From: Hyphomicrobiales bacterium
GTDB taxonomy: Bacteria; Pseudomonadota; Alphaproteobacteria; Rhizobiales; Rhizobiaceae
DNA length: 64,000 nucleotides
Direction: 5' to 3'
NCBI GenBank assembly: GCA_900468625.1
Contig: UBUL01000018.1
Location: 248,001-312,000 of the forward strand
The position numbers and the translations under genes are program-made. Shown one piece after another: positions 43,701 to 53,058 of this stretch. Every line of letters begins with the position of its first letter. Position 1 is the first letter of the stretch. The notes beneath the pieces are model-generated. The model was not told the origin of the DNA, searched no databases, and saw only the letters and a list, made by a program, of their open reading frames with translations.

Positions 43701-43829
43701 CGGCAGGTCCACGGTCGGCAGGCTTGCGACCGGCAGGAAGCGATAGGCAACGATGCCGAGGATCATCAGCCCGATCGCCAGAAGCGTGGTCCCGACAGGG
43801 CGTTTGACGAACGGCTCGGAGATGTTCAT
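40719..43829 (-). CDS. mdtC: RND efflux pump subunit (MdtC-like)
   Basis: 1036-residue RND protein, with MNISEPFVKRPVGTTLLAIG at the start and the Asp pair in VGFVVDDAIVMIENIYSNLE. The second half has IAFIGIILLIGIVKKNGIMMVDFAL, a pattern typical of MdtB/MdtC. It overlaps the mdtB-like gene by four bases (ATGA) and is the last gene of the operon. In the known MdtABC system the two RND subunits form a B2C heterotrimer; the same is expected here. Confidence 0.93.
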   Translation of the reverse strand: MNISEPFVKRPVGTTLLAIGLMILGIVAYRFLPVASLPTVDLPTIVVSSSRPGADPASMAASVAAPLERHLGTIAGVTQLTSVSSLGSSTIIAQFDLSRSVDGAAQDVQAALNAAATDLPGDLPTLPSFRKINPSAAPVLILALTSDNVSASAIYDAADTVVVQRISQVDGVGGVTVSGADQPAIRVRLNPDRLSAMGLSLDAVRTAIVNANVLGPFGSIDGAGGAFSVAVNSQLKTPEAFGRIIVRSGDGTAVRLSDIATVEPGVRNSRSDAWYDGKPAVLLNITKQADANVIATVDGVKQLIPELQRLIPAGVKISILSDRTTTIHASVNDMQWTLLATICLVMVVVFVFLRRATPTFAAGVTVPLSLAGTFAAMWLFGLSIDNLSLMALAVSVGFVVDDAIVMIENIYSNLETGMKPMRAALEGAKQIGFTVVSISLSLLAAFIPLFFMGGIVGRFFQTFSLTLGFTIVVSTLVSLTLTPMICGHRLRPHDIHAPPGRFGRIVEGTLGAIIGFYGRTLRAVLHHRVLSVLVIIACVVMSGYLYVKVPKGFIPQDDTGFIQGGTQAATDISYPAMVKLQQQAADIAARDPAVSGLGSSVGGGGFFSSVNRGQLFISLKPESQRAPTAEVIDRLRKQLMAVPGLSTFLFSPGDIRAGARQSQSQYQFTLWSANYDELVEWAPKVLLRLQALSQLTDVATDRQPNGLQATVNIDRSTASRLGVNIQSIDAALNNAFAQRQISTIYTQRNQYRVVLEADPNYALEPHDISKLHVPASGGTQVPLSAVASVDRTLAPLVVNHQGQYPAVTISYNLALNTPLQVANDAIQKAVLDMHLPDTLHADFAGDSASVTQSSGSQPLLLLAALLTVYIVLGILYESLAHPLTIISTLPSAGLGALLALAISGTELTIIAFIGIILLIGIVKKNGIMMVDFALQGERTLGLSSEEAIYQACLKRFRPILMTTLAALMGAIPLIIATGPGAELRRPLGITIVGGLVVSQVLTLYTTPIIYLMLAKLHAKWSPKAEASVQPISPLSI

Positions 43830-46800
43830 GTCTCGCCTCCCGCCAATTCGTTCATCTCGGCGCTCTGCGTGCCGCTAGTGCGGCCGACGACCTTCGCGCG
43901 CAGGCGCTCGAAGGCGAGATAGATCACCGGCGTCGTATAGAGCGTCAGGAGCTGTGAGAGCACGAGGCCGCCGATGATGGTGATCCCGAGCGGAATGCGC
44001 AGCTCGGCGCCCGTGCCCTGCGCGAGCGCCAGTGGCAGTGCGCCGAAAAGTGCGGCGAGCGTCGTCATCATGATCGGCCGGAAACGCAGGATGGAGGCCT
44101 TGAGGATGGCCTCGCGCGGCTCGAGGCCTTCCTTGCGCTCGGCCTCGAGCGCGAAGTCGATCATCATGATCGCGTTCTTCTTGACGATGCCCATCAGGAG
44201 CACGATGCCGATCAGTGCGATGATCGACAGATCCTGCCCGAACAGCATCAGCGCCAGAAGCGCCCCGACACCGGCCGAGGGCAGCGTCGAAAGGATCGTC
44301 ACCGGATGGACGGCGCTCTCATAGAGCAGGCCGAGCACGATATAGATCGTTACCACCGCCGCCAGAATCAGCCAGGGCTCGCCCGCAAGCGAGGAGGCGA
44401 ACTCCTCGGCGTCGCCGGAATATTTGCGCTGGATGTTATCGGGCATGCCGATGTCAAGCTCCGCCGCCTTGATCTCCGCCACCGCATCGCTGAGCGACGC
44501 GCCTTTGGCGAGGTCAAAGCTGAGCGTCACGGCCGGGAACTGCTCGTCATGGCTGATGACCAGCGGCGCGGTCGTAAAACTCGCCGTGGTGAAGGCATTC
44601 AGCGGTACCTGCGTGTCGCCGGCACCGGCGACATAGAGCTTGTCGAGCGATTTCGGGTCCGATTGATACTGGGGAGCCGCTTCCAGGATGACGCGATACT
44701 GGTTGGCCTGCCCGTAGATCGTCGCGATCTGACGCTGGCCGAAGGCGTCGTTCAGCGTATCGCCGACGGCCTGCATCGACACGCCGAGCCGCGAGGCGGT
44801 TTCGCGATCGACGCGAACGAAGATACGCCCGCCCCCCATTTCGACCTCGGAGGCGACATCCATCAGCTTCGGGCTTTCCTGCAGCCGCTGGACAAGCTTC
44901 TGCGCCCAATCGACCACCGTATTCGTGTCCGTACCCGTCAAGGTATATTGATAGGGGGCGCGGCTGACCCTGGTGCTGATCGAGATGTCGCGCACGCTCT
45001 GGAAAGTGACGTGGATGCCGGGCATGCCGGCAACTTCATCGCGCATCCGGCCGATGATCTCATCGGCGGAGGCGTTGCGTTCGTTCCGCGGCTTCAGCAC
45101 GAGGCTGAGGTTGCCGGTATTGAGAGTGAGATTGCTGGCGCTGGCTCCGATGACGGAGACCACGCCGCTGACATCCGGATCCTTGCGCAGCCGGTCGGTC
45201 ACATCGGCCTGGATCTGCTTCATGGTTTCGAAGGAAGTCGTCGGCTCGGCCTCGATGACGGCCGTGATCAGGCCGGTATCCTGGGCCGGCAGGAAGCCCT
45301 TGGGAATGACGACATAGAGCGCGATCGTCGCAGCCAGCGTCGCCACCGTGATTACGAGCATGAGCCTGCTGCGATCCACAGCCCAGACGAGGCTGCGCCG
45401 GTAGCCTTCGATCAGCCATTCCGTGAAACGATCGGCACCGGCCAGGAATCCGCCCTCGTGCTCCTTAGGCTTGCGCAGGATACGCGCGCACATCATCGGC
45501 GTAAGCGTCAGCGAAACCACGGCGGACACGACCACGGCAATGGTGAGCGTCAACGCGAATTCGCGGAACATGCGGCCCACGATCCCGGTCATGAATAATA
45601 GCGGAATGAATACCGCAACCAGCGAGACGGTGAGCGAGATGATGGTGAAGCCGATCTCGCCGGCACCCTTCAGCGCCGCCTGCATCGGATTTTCGCCCTC
45701 TTCGATATGACGGGCGATATTCTCGATCATCACGATGGCGTCGTCGACGACGAAGCCCGTGCCGATGGTCAGAGCCATCAGCGAGAGATTGTCGAGGCTG
45801 AAGCCGGCGAACCACATGACGCCGAAGGTCGCGATCAGCGATAGCGGCAGGGCCACACCGGCAATGAAGGTCGCCGTCATCGTCCGCAGGAACAGAAGGA
45901 CAACGAGAATGACGAGGCCGATACTGATCACCAGCGTCCATTGCACATCATGGATCGAGGCCCGGATGGTCTCCGTGCGATCGTTGACGATATCGAGGGA
46001 AATCCCGGCCGGCATCGCCTGCTTCAGCTTCGGGATCTGCTTCAAGACGTTCTCGACCGTCTGGATGACGTTGGCGCCCGGCTGGCGCATGATATCGAGA
46101 ATGACCGCCGGCTGCCCCTGATACCAGGCGCCGACGCGATTATTCTCCAGTCCCTCGACAACGGTTGCCACGTCCTTCAACTGCACCGGGGCATTGTTGC
46201 GATAGGCGACGATGACGGACTTATAGACGTTCGGATCGACGATCTGGTCATTGGCGGCAAGCGTGAAACTCTGCTGCGTTCCGTCGAGCGCACCTTTGGC
46301 GCCGGCAACGCTGGCATTGGTGATGGCCGAACGGACGTCCTCGAGGGCGAGGCCGTAGGAGGCAAGACGCGGTAGGTCCGCCTGGATGCGGATGGCAGGC
46401 TTGACACCGCCCTGGATGTTGACGTCGCCGACGCCTGAGACCTCGCTCAGGCGCTGCGCCATCATCGTATCGGCAAAATCGCTGAGTTCGCGGATGGAAT
46501 AGCTGTTGGAGCGCAGGGCCAGCGTCACGATCGGCGTATCGGCCGGGTTCACCTTCGAATAGGTCGGCGGATAGGGAAGCGTGCGCGGCAAGGTCGATCC
46601 GGCGGCATTGATCGCCGCCTGCACGTCCTGTGCCGCGCCGTCGATATTGCGGCCGAGATCGAATTGCAGCGTGATCTGGCTGATGCCGAAGGCACTCGAC
46701 GAGGTCATGGAGGCGAGCGACGGGATTTGGCCGAGCGGCCGCTCCAAAGGTGCGGTCACCAGCGCAGCCATCGTATCCGGATCGGCGCCCGGAAGCTGCG

Positions 46801-46945
46801 TCGTCACCTGGATCGTCGGAAAATCCACCTGCGGCAGCGGCGCCACCGGCAGGAAGAGAAAGCCGAGAATGCCGCCCAAGAGCACCGCGACCCCGAGAAG
46901 CGAGGTGGCGATTGGCCTGGAAATGAAGAGCGACGAGACGTTCAT
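43826..46945 (-). CDS. mdtB: RND efflux pump subunit (MdtB-like)
   Basis: 1039-residue RND protein with NVSSLFISRPIATSLLGVAV at the start, the Asp pair in GTGFVVDDAIVMIENIARHIE, and IALIGIVLLMGIVKKNAIMM in the second half. It is about as long as, and clearly related to, the mdtC-like protein. It overlaps both neighbours by four bases. Known substrates of MdtABC are bile salts, novobiocin and flavonoid-like compounds. Confidence 0.93.
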   Translation of the reverse strand: MNVSSLFISRPIATSLLGVAVLLGGILGFLFLPVAPLPQVDFPTIQVTTQLPGADPDTMAALVTAPLERPLGQIPSLASMTSSSAFGISQITLQFDLGRNIDGAAQDVQAAINAAGSTLPRTLPYPPTYSKVNPADTPIVTLALRSNSYSIRELSDFADTMMAQRLSEVSGVGDVNIQGGVKPAIRIQADLPRLASYGLALEDVRSAITNASVAGAKGALDGTQQSFTLAANDQIVDPNVYKSVIVAYRNNAPVQLKDVATVVEGLENNRVGAWYQGQPAVILDIMRQPGANVIQTVENVLKQIPKLKQAMPAGISLDIVNDRTETIRASIHDVQWTLVISIGLVILVVLLFLRTMTATFIAGVALPLSLIATFGVMWFAGFSLDNLSLMALTIGTGFVVDDAIVMIENIARHIEEGENPMQAALKGAGEIGFTIISLTVSLVAVFIPLLFMTGIVGRMFREFALTLTIAVVVSAVVSLTLTPMMCARILRKPKEHEGGFLAGADRFTEWLIEGYRRSLVWAVDRSRLMLVITVATLAATIALYVVIPKGFLPAQDTGLITAVIEAEPTTSFETMKQIQADVTDRLRKDPDVSGVVSVIGASASNLTLNTGNLSLVLKPRNERNASADEIIGRMRDEVAGMPGIHVTFQSVRDISISTRVSRAPYQYTLTGTDTNTVVDWAQKLVQRLQESPKLMDVASEVEMGGGRIFVRVDRETASRLGVSMQAVGDTLNDAFGQRQIATIYGQANQYRVILEAAPQYQSDPKSLDKLYVAGAGDTQVPLNAFTTASFTTAPLVISHDEQFPAVTLSFDLAKGASLSDAVAEIKAAELDIGMPDNIQRKYSGDAEEFASSLAGEPWLILAAVVTIYIVLGLLYESAVHPVTILSTLPSAGVGALLALMLFGQDLSIIALIGIVLLMGIVKKNAIMMIDFALEAERKEGLEPREAILKASILRFRPIMMTTLAALFGALPLALAQGTGAELRIPLGITIIGGLVLSQLLTLYTTPVIYLAFERLRAKVVGRTSGTQSAEMNELAGGET

Positions 46946-48432
46946 TGCTGCTGCGTCGGCGGGGCGGACTGATTGTTCTGCGCGGAGCTGCCGCTGGCAT
47001 CCGCACCGTGCTCGGCACCCGCCGCAGGCTGACCATCCTGGCCGCGATGGCCATTATGACCGCCTGCGCCGTCTTGACCCCCTTGACCGTTATGCCGACG
47101 GTGCGGCCGCTCGCCGCCATTGGCATTGTCTTGCCCCTTCTGGTCCAGGCCCTTCTGCGGATCGTTCTCGGCCACCGGCTGTCCTTGATCGTTCGGTGGA
47201 GGCGCGTTCGGCGCCACCTGATCCGGATTGGCCGAAATCTGCACTTTCGAACCATCCTGAAGCCGCGCGAAGCCGGTCGTCACCACCTTGTCGCCCGCCG
47301 CCACGCCATCGGTGATGACAGCCAGCGTGTCATCCTGCTGACCCACCTTCACCGGCTTCATGGTGACGGTCTCATTCTGATTGACGATATAGACGAATGT
47401 GCCGTTCGGCCCGCGCTGCACCGCGCCGCTTGGGATGACGGTAACGCCCTTCAGCGTTTCCACGAGCAGGCGGGCATTGATGAAGGCACCCGGCCACAGC
47501 GCCAGCTTCTCATTGGGAAAATTCGCCTTCAGCCTGACCGTGCCCGTCGTGGGATCGACCTGATTGTCGACCACCGCCAGCGAGCCATTGTCGACCACCG
47601 TCTCGCCGTCGCTTCCCATGGCCTGGACGGCAAGCGCCCCCGTCGCACTTGCCGCATTGACGCGGGCAAGCTGCTGTTGCGGAATGGAAAAAAGCACGGA
47701 AATCGGTCTGATCTGCGACAGCGTCACGATACCGGTCGCGTCCGACGAGCTTACGAGATTACCGACATCGACATTGCGGATACCGGTGCGCCCGTCGATC
47801 GGCGCCTTGATCGTGGTATAGTCGAGCGTCGCCTGCGCGCTTTCTATGGCTGCCGCATCGGCCTTGATCTGCGCGGTATACTGCGCTACCAGCGACATCT
47901 GCGTATCGACCTGCTGCTGCGTGCCGGAAGCGCTCTTCACCATCAGCTGGTAGCGGGCGAGATCGCGCTGGGCGCCCGCGAGCAGAGCTTCGTCCTGCGC
48001 CTTCTTGGCGACCGCCTGGTCGAGCTGCGCCTTATAGACGGAATCATCGATGCGGGCGATGACATCGCCCTTCTTGATATCCTGGCCTTCGCCGAAATCG
48101 ATTTCCACGATTCTTCCGCTGACCTGCGCGCGCACCGTTACGGTGTTCAGTGCCTTCACCGCACCCACGCCGTCGATATAGACAGGCACGTCCGCCGTCT
48201 TCGCATCGGCCGCCAGCACCGGAACCGGGCCGCTGAACTGAGAAAGGCTACGCCGCCCGCCGCCCTGCCCGCCGCGGCGCTGGCCCTGAGCTTGCTGGGC
48301 AGGCGCTGCGGCATTCTGGTAGCCGAGCAGCCGCTCGGCAGGTCCAAGCCAGCGATCGCGGGTCGCATAGGCGCCGTAACCTACCGCGCCGATGACCGCC
48401 AGCCACACTACGACCCGAAACGTCCGAGCCAT
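46942..48432 (-). CDS. mdtA: RND efflux periplasmic adaptor (MdtA-like)
   Basis: 496-residue adaptor protein. An N-terminal membrane anchor (VVVWLAVIGAVGYGAYATRD) is followed by a Gln/Gly/Arg-rich linker (QAQGQRRGGQGGGRR), then the HlyD/MdtA core with VTVRAQVSGRIVEIDFGEGQ and IKAPIDGRTGIRNVDVGNLV. The last 90 or so residues are a low-complexity tail rich in Gly, Gln, His and Asn, longer than in most MdtA proteins. ATG 48432 has AAAGG seven bases upstream. Confidence 0.9.
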   Translation of the reverse strand: MARTFRVVVWLAVIGAVGYGAYATRDRWLGPAERLLGYQNAAAPAQQAQGQRRGGQGGGRRSLSQFSGPVPVLAADAKTADVPVYIDGVGAVKALNTVTVRAQVSGRIVEIDFGEGQDIKKGDVIARIDDSVYKAQLDQAVAKKAQDEALLAGAQRDLARYQLMVKSASGTQQQVDTQMSLVAQYTAQIKADAAAIESAQATLDYTTIKAPIDGRTGIRNVDVGNLVSSSDATGIVTLSQIRPISVLFSIPQQQLARVNAASATGALAVQAMGSDGETVVDNGSLAVVDNQVDPTTGTVRLKANFPNEKLALWPGAFINARLLVETLKGVTVIPSGAVQRGPNGTFVYIVNQNETVTMKPVKVGQQDDTLAVITDGVAAGDKVVTTGFARLQDGSKVQISANPDQVAPNAPPPNDQGQPVAENDPQKGLDQKGQDNANGGERPHRRHNGQGGQDGAGGHNGHRGQDGQPAAGAEHGADASGSSAQNNQSAPPTQQQ

Positions 48433-48548
48433 CCACACACCTTTCCTCAAAGCCTTTGGCGATCTGCGATCCGCCTATATCTATTGCGCGACTTTAGCTT
48501 GCATCGCGCCGCTTAGGAATTTGGTATGGTCATTAAATTTTGTCCATT

Positions 48549-48568
48549 TTAGCGTCACTTAGCGTCAC
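48549..48568. promoter_or_regulatory. Tandem 10-base direct repeat before mdtABC
   Basis: TTAGCGTCAC occurs twice without a gap. One helical turn between direct half-sites is the usual spacing for OmpR-family regulators, and it lies 117 bases before the mdtA start. Which regulator binds is unknown. Confidence 0.45.
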
Positions 48569-48646
48569 AAACTGTTACATCGGACGAAAACTAAGGTTGT
48601 GGTTGCAACGCACAATACGTGCACGCGCGCCGGCCGCTACGCCGCA

Positions 48647-49756
48647 TCAGAGCACGCCCCAGCCGCGATAGCGCCCGCGCCCCGTCATCTCGCGCAGGCC
48701 AAGCTCGGCCACCAGATTGAGCGCCCCTCTTGAGGTAACGCCGACTTGACGCGCGATCATCTTTGCCGAAACGATCGGCCGCGACAATACGATATCGATC
48801 ACCTCTGGCAGGCTGCTGTTCGACCGCCTATCCTTGAGCCGCGACTCCATCTGCAGCCTGGCGAGCGAAAGACGGTCCAGCTCCTTTAGGCCGGAATCGG
48901 CCGAAAGCGCCATGGCCTCCAGAAAGGCCGCAAGACGCGTGGTACGGTCCGGTGCCCGCCGGCGGTCATGACGGACGGCTTTCAATCCGACATTCAGGCA
49001 GAAGAGATGTGAGGTGACCTTGCCGCGGCTGCGCAGATAGGCGCTGACTAGCAAGCCGCCGAGCCAGTGCTGCCGCAGCAGCGGCTCGATCCGCTCCCAG
49101 GCATCGAAAAGTACGGCCGCCCCTAGAACCGGCGGCAGAAGATCCGCCTCGCGGATGAGGTCGCGCCAGCTTTCCAGCCGTTCGTCCTCATCCCAATCCT
49201 CGTCCCGGACGAGCGCAAGTGGATCATCGACATCGGGAGCCGTCTGCCGGAGCTCCGGGACACCGCCGTTTAGGATCTTGTCGGAGCGGGCGAGAATGGC
49301 ATCGATCTCGGCGAAATCGACGCCGAAGTCGTCCTGCTCATTCTCCTGCTCCTCAAGTTCCACGATCTCCGCGGATTTGGAGCGGGGGGCAACCGCGTCT
49401 TCGGCCTCGCCGACATCGCCGCGCAGCACGGCAAGGCCAGCCGTCTCCAGCCCCCAGGAAGGGTCGGCGCTCCAAAGACGCCGCCTGGTCCGCAGCACGG
49501 CGTGGGCGATGGTCAACTCGTGTGTCGGGGTGCGCGTATCCATGCGCGCATCGTGCAACACCAGATCCTCCACATGCACCAGCTCACCGCCGATCCAGAG
49601 CGCACCGGCGGCGTCGAAAAAGTGTCCGCGTTCGCGAAACCCATCCGCCACGGCATGGCGCAAGACGCGCTCGTCCAGCCGCGCCAGCATGTCCTCCGCC
49701 TTGATGATGGCGGGCAGGAGCGTCTGGATCGGAAGTGTGGTCAGATCATATCGCAT
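48647..49756 (-). CDS. DUF1612/helix-turn-helix protein (RHE_PE00001 family)
   Basis: 369-residue protein of the DUF1612 plus HTH family, found mainly in rhizobia. The N-terminal part (LPAIIKAEDMLARLDERV, then HFFDAAGALWIGGELVHVED) and the C-terminal HTH (SAKMIARQVGVTSRGALNLV, then GLREMTGRGRYRGWG) match the pattern. The C-terminal segment suggests a DNA-binding role like that of Fic-associated and plasmid-borne regulators. An acidic, low-complexity stretch lies near residues 125-150. Function not established. Single gene with no operon partner. Confidence 0.85.
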   Translation of the reverse strand: MRYDLTTLPIQTLLPAIIKAEDMLARLDERVLRHAVADGFRERGHFFDAAGALWIGGELVHVEDLVLHDARMDTRTPTHELTIAHAVLRTRRRLWSADPSWGLETAGLAVLRGDVGEAEDAVAPRSKSAEIVELEEQENEQDDFGVDFAEIDAILARSDKILNGGVPELRQTAPDVDDPLALVRDEDWDEDERLESWRDLIREADLLPPVLGAAVLFDAWERIEPLLRQHWLGGLLVSAYLRSRGKVTSHLFCLNVGLKAVRHDRRRAPDRTTRLAAFLEAMALSADSGLKELDRLSLARLQMESRLKDRRSNSSLPEVIDIVLSRPIVSAKMIARQVGVTSRGALNLVAELGLREMTGRGRYRGWGVL

Positions 49757-49861
49757 TGGAATCGCTCTATCGGATCGGCCTTACGGAACTTATCATCGGC
49801 CCATGCGGTACGATAGGATAGGGCCTCTATCAACTGTGGATGACAATCACCATTTTTCATC

Positions 49862-49892
49862 TTGACCTTCCAGTGACAGGAAGGTTCATAAA
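49862..49892 (+). promoter_or_regulatory. CueR/HmrR-type copper promoter
   Basis: TTGACC (-35) and CATAAA (-10) are 19 bases apart, the over-long spacer of MerR-family promoters. Within the spacer ACCTTCC (49865-49871) and GGAAGGT (49879-49885) form a perfect inverted repeat around 7 bases, the known CueR/HmrR operator form. It places the transcript start after 49892 and so rules out the longer in-frame start at 49840 for the ATPase. Confidence 0.88.
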
Positions 49893-49929
49893 CCTGTCCA
49901 ACGCCCGAATCCGGGCAATGGAGTTTGAT

Positions 49930-52428
49930 ATGACGTTGCATGACGAACATGATCACAGCCACCACGGCCATGGTCATCATCACGATCACTCGCAAGAGAC
50001 CGAGACGCGCGATCCCGTTTGCGGCATGACGGTCGATCCGAACGCAGGCAAGCCGTCGCTGGACTATCAAGGGCGCACCTTCCACTTCTGCTGCAATGGC
50101 TGCCGCGCGAAGTTCGAGGCCGCGCCGGAAAGCTATCTCACCGCCAAGGACCCGGCCTGCGGCATGTCGGTCGATCGCGCCACCGCACGCCATTTCCTGA
50201 AGCACGAGGGCGAAAAATTCTACTTCTGCTCGGCCGGCTGCAAGGCGAAGTTCGAAGCGGATCCATCGGCCTATCTCGGTGGCGACAGACCGGCTCCCAC
50301 GCCGGTGCCGAAGGGCACGCTCTATACCTGCCCCATGCACCCCGAAGTCGTCAGCGACCATCCCGGCGATTGCCCGAAATGCGGCATGGCGCTGGAGCCC
50401 ATGGGGGTCCCCGCAGCCGATGAAGGCCCAAGCCCGGAACTGGTCGATTTCACGCGCCGCCTCTGGGTCAGTGCCGTCTTTTCGCTGCCGCTGCTTGTTA
50501 TCAGCATGGGTCCGATGATCGGCCTGCCCGTGCGCGACTGGATCGGCGAACCCATTGCCACATGGATCGAGCTCATCCTGGCAACGCCGGTGGTGCTTTG
50601 GGCGGCCCTGCCCTTCTTCCGCCGTGCCTGGAACTCGCTCGTCAACCGCAGCCCCAACATGTGGACGCTGATCGGCCTCGGCGTCGGCACGGCCTATCTT
50701 TATAGCGTCGTCGCTACACTGTTGCCTGGTCTTTTCCCGATGACATCCGGAGGACATGGCGAGAGCGTGCCGGTCTATTTCGAAGCGGCCTCCGTCATCG
50801 TTGCACTGGTCTTCGTCGGTCAGGTCCTGGAACTGAAAGCCCGTGAACGAACGGGCTCTGCCATTCGCGCGCTTCTCGACCTTGCGCCCAAGACGGCGCG
50901 CCGCATCGACACCGATGGCAGCGAGGTCGACGTGCCCGTGGAGGAAATCAAGACCGGCGACCGGCTGCGCGTGCGCCCCGGCGAGCGTGTTCCCGTGGAC
51001 GGCTCCGTCGTCGAAGGGCAATCCACCATCGATGAATCGATGATCACGGGCGAGCCTCTGCCGGTCGAAAAAGCCGGCGGTGACGCCTTGACCGGCGGCA
51101 CGATCAACAAGAACGGCACGCTTGTCATGCAGGCCGAAAAGGTCGGCGCCGACACGACGCTGTCACGCATCGTCGAGCTTGTCGCCAAGGCGCAGCGCTC
51201 GCGCGCACCGATCCAGGCAATGGCCGACCGCGTATCCGCCGTCTTCGTGCCCGCTGTCGTTGCAGCCGCCATCATCGCCTTTGCCGTCTGGGCCTTCGTC
51301 GGGCCGGAGCCGCGGCTCGCCCACGCGCTGCTCGCCGCCGTTGCCGTGCTGATCATCGCCTGCCCCTGCGCGCTCGGGCTGGCAACGCCCATGTCCATCA
51401 TGATCGCCACGGGCCGGGGCGCACAGGAAGGTGTGCTGGTGCGCGACGCCGAAGCGCTGGAACGCTTCGCAAAGGTCGATACGCTTATCGTCGACAAGAC
51501 AGGCACGCTGACGGAAGGCAAGCCCAACCTGACCGACATCGTCACGGCCGATGGGGTCGGACAGGCCCGTCTCTTGTCGCTCGCCGCCAGCCTGGAGCGC
51601 GGCTCCGAGCACCCGCTTGCCGAAGCCATCGTTGCCGGCGCGGAGGAACGCGAAGCCGGCTTCGTCGAGATTTCCGGCTTCTCGGCGACGACAGGCAAAG
51701 GCGTGGCGGGCCGCGCCGGCGAGACCGCAATCGCACTCGGCAATGCCGCGATGATGGCCGACCTCGATGTTTCGACGGAAGCCGTGAAGGCAGATGCGGA
51801 ACGCCTGCGCGGCGAGGGCAAGACGGTCATGTTCGTCGCCATCGGCAGCAAGCTGGCAGGCCTTATTGCCGTCGCCGACCGGATCAAGCCGACGACGGCA
51901 GCCGCGATCAAGGCATTGCACGAGAGCGGCCTGAAGATCGTCATGGCAACGGGTGACAACGGCAAGACCGCCGTTGCCGTCGCCAAAGAGCTCGGCATCG
52001 ACGAGGTGCGCGCCGACATGCTGCCGGAAGGCAAGAAGGCTTTGATCGACGAACTGCGGGCCAATGGCCGCATCGTCGCCATGGCCGGCGATGGCATCAA
52101 CGACGCTCCGGCACTTGCCTCTGCCGATGTCGGCATCGCCATGGGCACAGGCGCCGACGTCGCCATGGAAAGCGCCGGCATCACGCTGGTCAAGGGCGAC
52201 CTCAACGGCATCGTGCGGGCGCGGCATCTTTCGGAGGCGACCATTCGCAACATCAAGCAGAACCTCGCCTTTGCCTTCGGCTACAATGCGCTCGGCGTGC
52301 CCTTGGCGGCCGGCGCGCTCTATCCGGTCTTTGGCCTGCTTCTGTCGCCGATGATCGCCGCTGCAGCAATGAGCCTGTCCTCGGTCTCGGTCATCGGCAA
52401 TGCGCTGAGGCTGCGGCTGGCGAAATAG
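49930..52428 (+). CDS. actP: Copper-translocating P1B-type ATPase with tandem YHS domains
   Basis: 832-residue Cu(I) exporter. A His-rich N-terminus ([18 protein letters not shown]) is followed by two YHS/TRASH-like metal sites (DPVCGMTVD with [14 protein letters not shown] with CSAGC), then a heavy-metal-binding segment [21 protein letters not shown]; no classical GMTCxxC HMA domain. The ATPase core has CPCALG in the membrane, DKTGT phosphorylation site and [13 protein letters not shown] 49930 has GGAG six bases upstream and lies after the CueR-type promoter. Called actP in Rhizobium for its role in acid and copper tolerance; copA elsewhere. Confidence 0.94.
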   Translation: MTLHDEHDHSHHGHGHHHDHSQETETRDPVCGMTVDPNAGKPSLDYQGRTFHFCCNGCRAKFEAAPESYLTAKDPACGMSVDRATARHFLKHEGEKFYFCSAGCKAKFEADPSAYLGGDRPAPTPVPKGTLYTCPMHPEVVSDHPGDCPKCGMALEPMGVPAADEGPSPELVDFTRRLWVSAVFSLPLLVISMGPMIGLPVRDWIGEPIATWIELILATPVVLWAALPFFRRAWNSLVNRSPNMWTLIGLGVGTAYLYSVVATLLPGLFPMTSGGHGESVPVYFEAASVIVALVFVGQVLELKARERTGSAIRALLDLAPKTARRIDTDGSEVDVPVEEIKTGDRLRVRPGERVPVDGSVVEGQSTIDESMITGEPLPVEKAGGDALTGGTINKNGTLVMQAEKVGADTTLSRIVELVAKAQRSRAPIQAMADRVSAVFVPAVVAAAIIAFAVWAFVGPEPRLAHALLAAVAVLIIACPCALGLATPMSIMIATGRGAQEGVLVRDAEALERFAKVDTLIVDKTGTLTEGKPNLTDIVTADGVGQARLLSLAASLERGSEHPLAEAIVAGAEEREAGFVEISGFSATTGKGVAGRAGETAIALGNAAMMADLDVSTEAVKADAERLRGEGKTVMFVAIGSKLAGLIAVADRIKPTTAAAIKALHESGLKIVMATGDNGKTAVAVAKELGIDEVRADMLPEGKKALIDELRANGRIVAMAGDGINDAPALASADVGIAMGTGADVAMESAGITLVKGDLNGIVRARHLSEATIRNIKQNLAFAFGYNALGVPLAAGALYPVFGLLLSPMIAAAAMSLSSVSVIGNALRLRLAK

Positions 52429-52439
52429 GGAGAACAGGA

Positions 52440-52826
52440 ATGAACATCGGTGAAGCATCCGGCCGTTCCGGCCTTCCGGCAAAGACGATCCGTTACTATG
52501 AGGATATCGGCCTCATCCGGCCCGATCGCGGCGACAACGGCTATCGCGACTATGGCGCCGACGATGTGCACAAGCTGCGCTTCCTGCACCGCTCGCGCAG
52601 CCTCGGCTTTTCGGTGGAGGAGTGCCGGCAGCTGCTGGCGCTCTACGAAGACAAGAGCCGCGCCAGCGCCGACGTCAAGGACATGGCCACCACGAAACTC
52701 ACCGAGATCGACCGCAAGATCCGGGAATTGACGGAGCTACGCCGCACGCTGGAACAGCTCGTCCACGCCTGCCACGGCAACGAGCGCCCGGACTGCCCAA
52801 TTTTGGAGGAGTTGTCGGAAGGGTAG
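52440..52826 (+). CDS. hmrR: Cu(I)-responsive MerR-family regulator
   Basis: 128-residue CueR/HmrR protein. N-terminal MerR HTH MNIGEASGRSGLPAKTIRYY with GLIRPDRGDNGYRDY, a long dimerisation helix, and the C-terminal metal loop HACHGNERPDC with two Cys seven residues apart, as in CueR. It starts 11 bases after actP and would activate the promoter at 49862-49892 when copper is bound. AGAACAGG precedes the ATG. Confidence 0.94.
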   Translation: MNIGEASGRSGLPAKTIRYYEDIGLIRPDRGDNGYRDYGADDVHKLRFLHRSRSLGFSVEECRQLLALYEDKSRASADVKDMATTKLTEIDRKIRELTELRRTLEQLVHACHGNERPDCPILEELSEG

Positions 52827-53058
52827 GGTTGGTGGCGCTCCTTAGACGATCGCGCCACCGCTGCTATGGGGTATTCTGCCCTCACCCCAGCCCGGAGCGT
52901 ACTTGCAATATGAGCTGGATCGGTACGGGAAGCTCCATCTCCCCTCGGAGAGAAGGAGGATACGGCAACGACTTCAGTTCATATGCGACTGTCCTGCGCA
53001 GCGCGGGGAGAGGTGCTATTCCCCAAAAGCTGCTGAAGCGAATGCATGCGGCCAGTGC

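Noticed and set aside
52827..53058. Small gene between hmrR and the thiolase
   Set aside because: Only a C-rich stretch with CCCTCACCCC and CTCCCCTCGGAGAG, like common rhizobial intergenic sequence; no start with a ribosome site.
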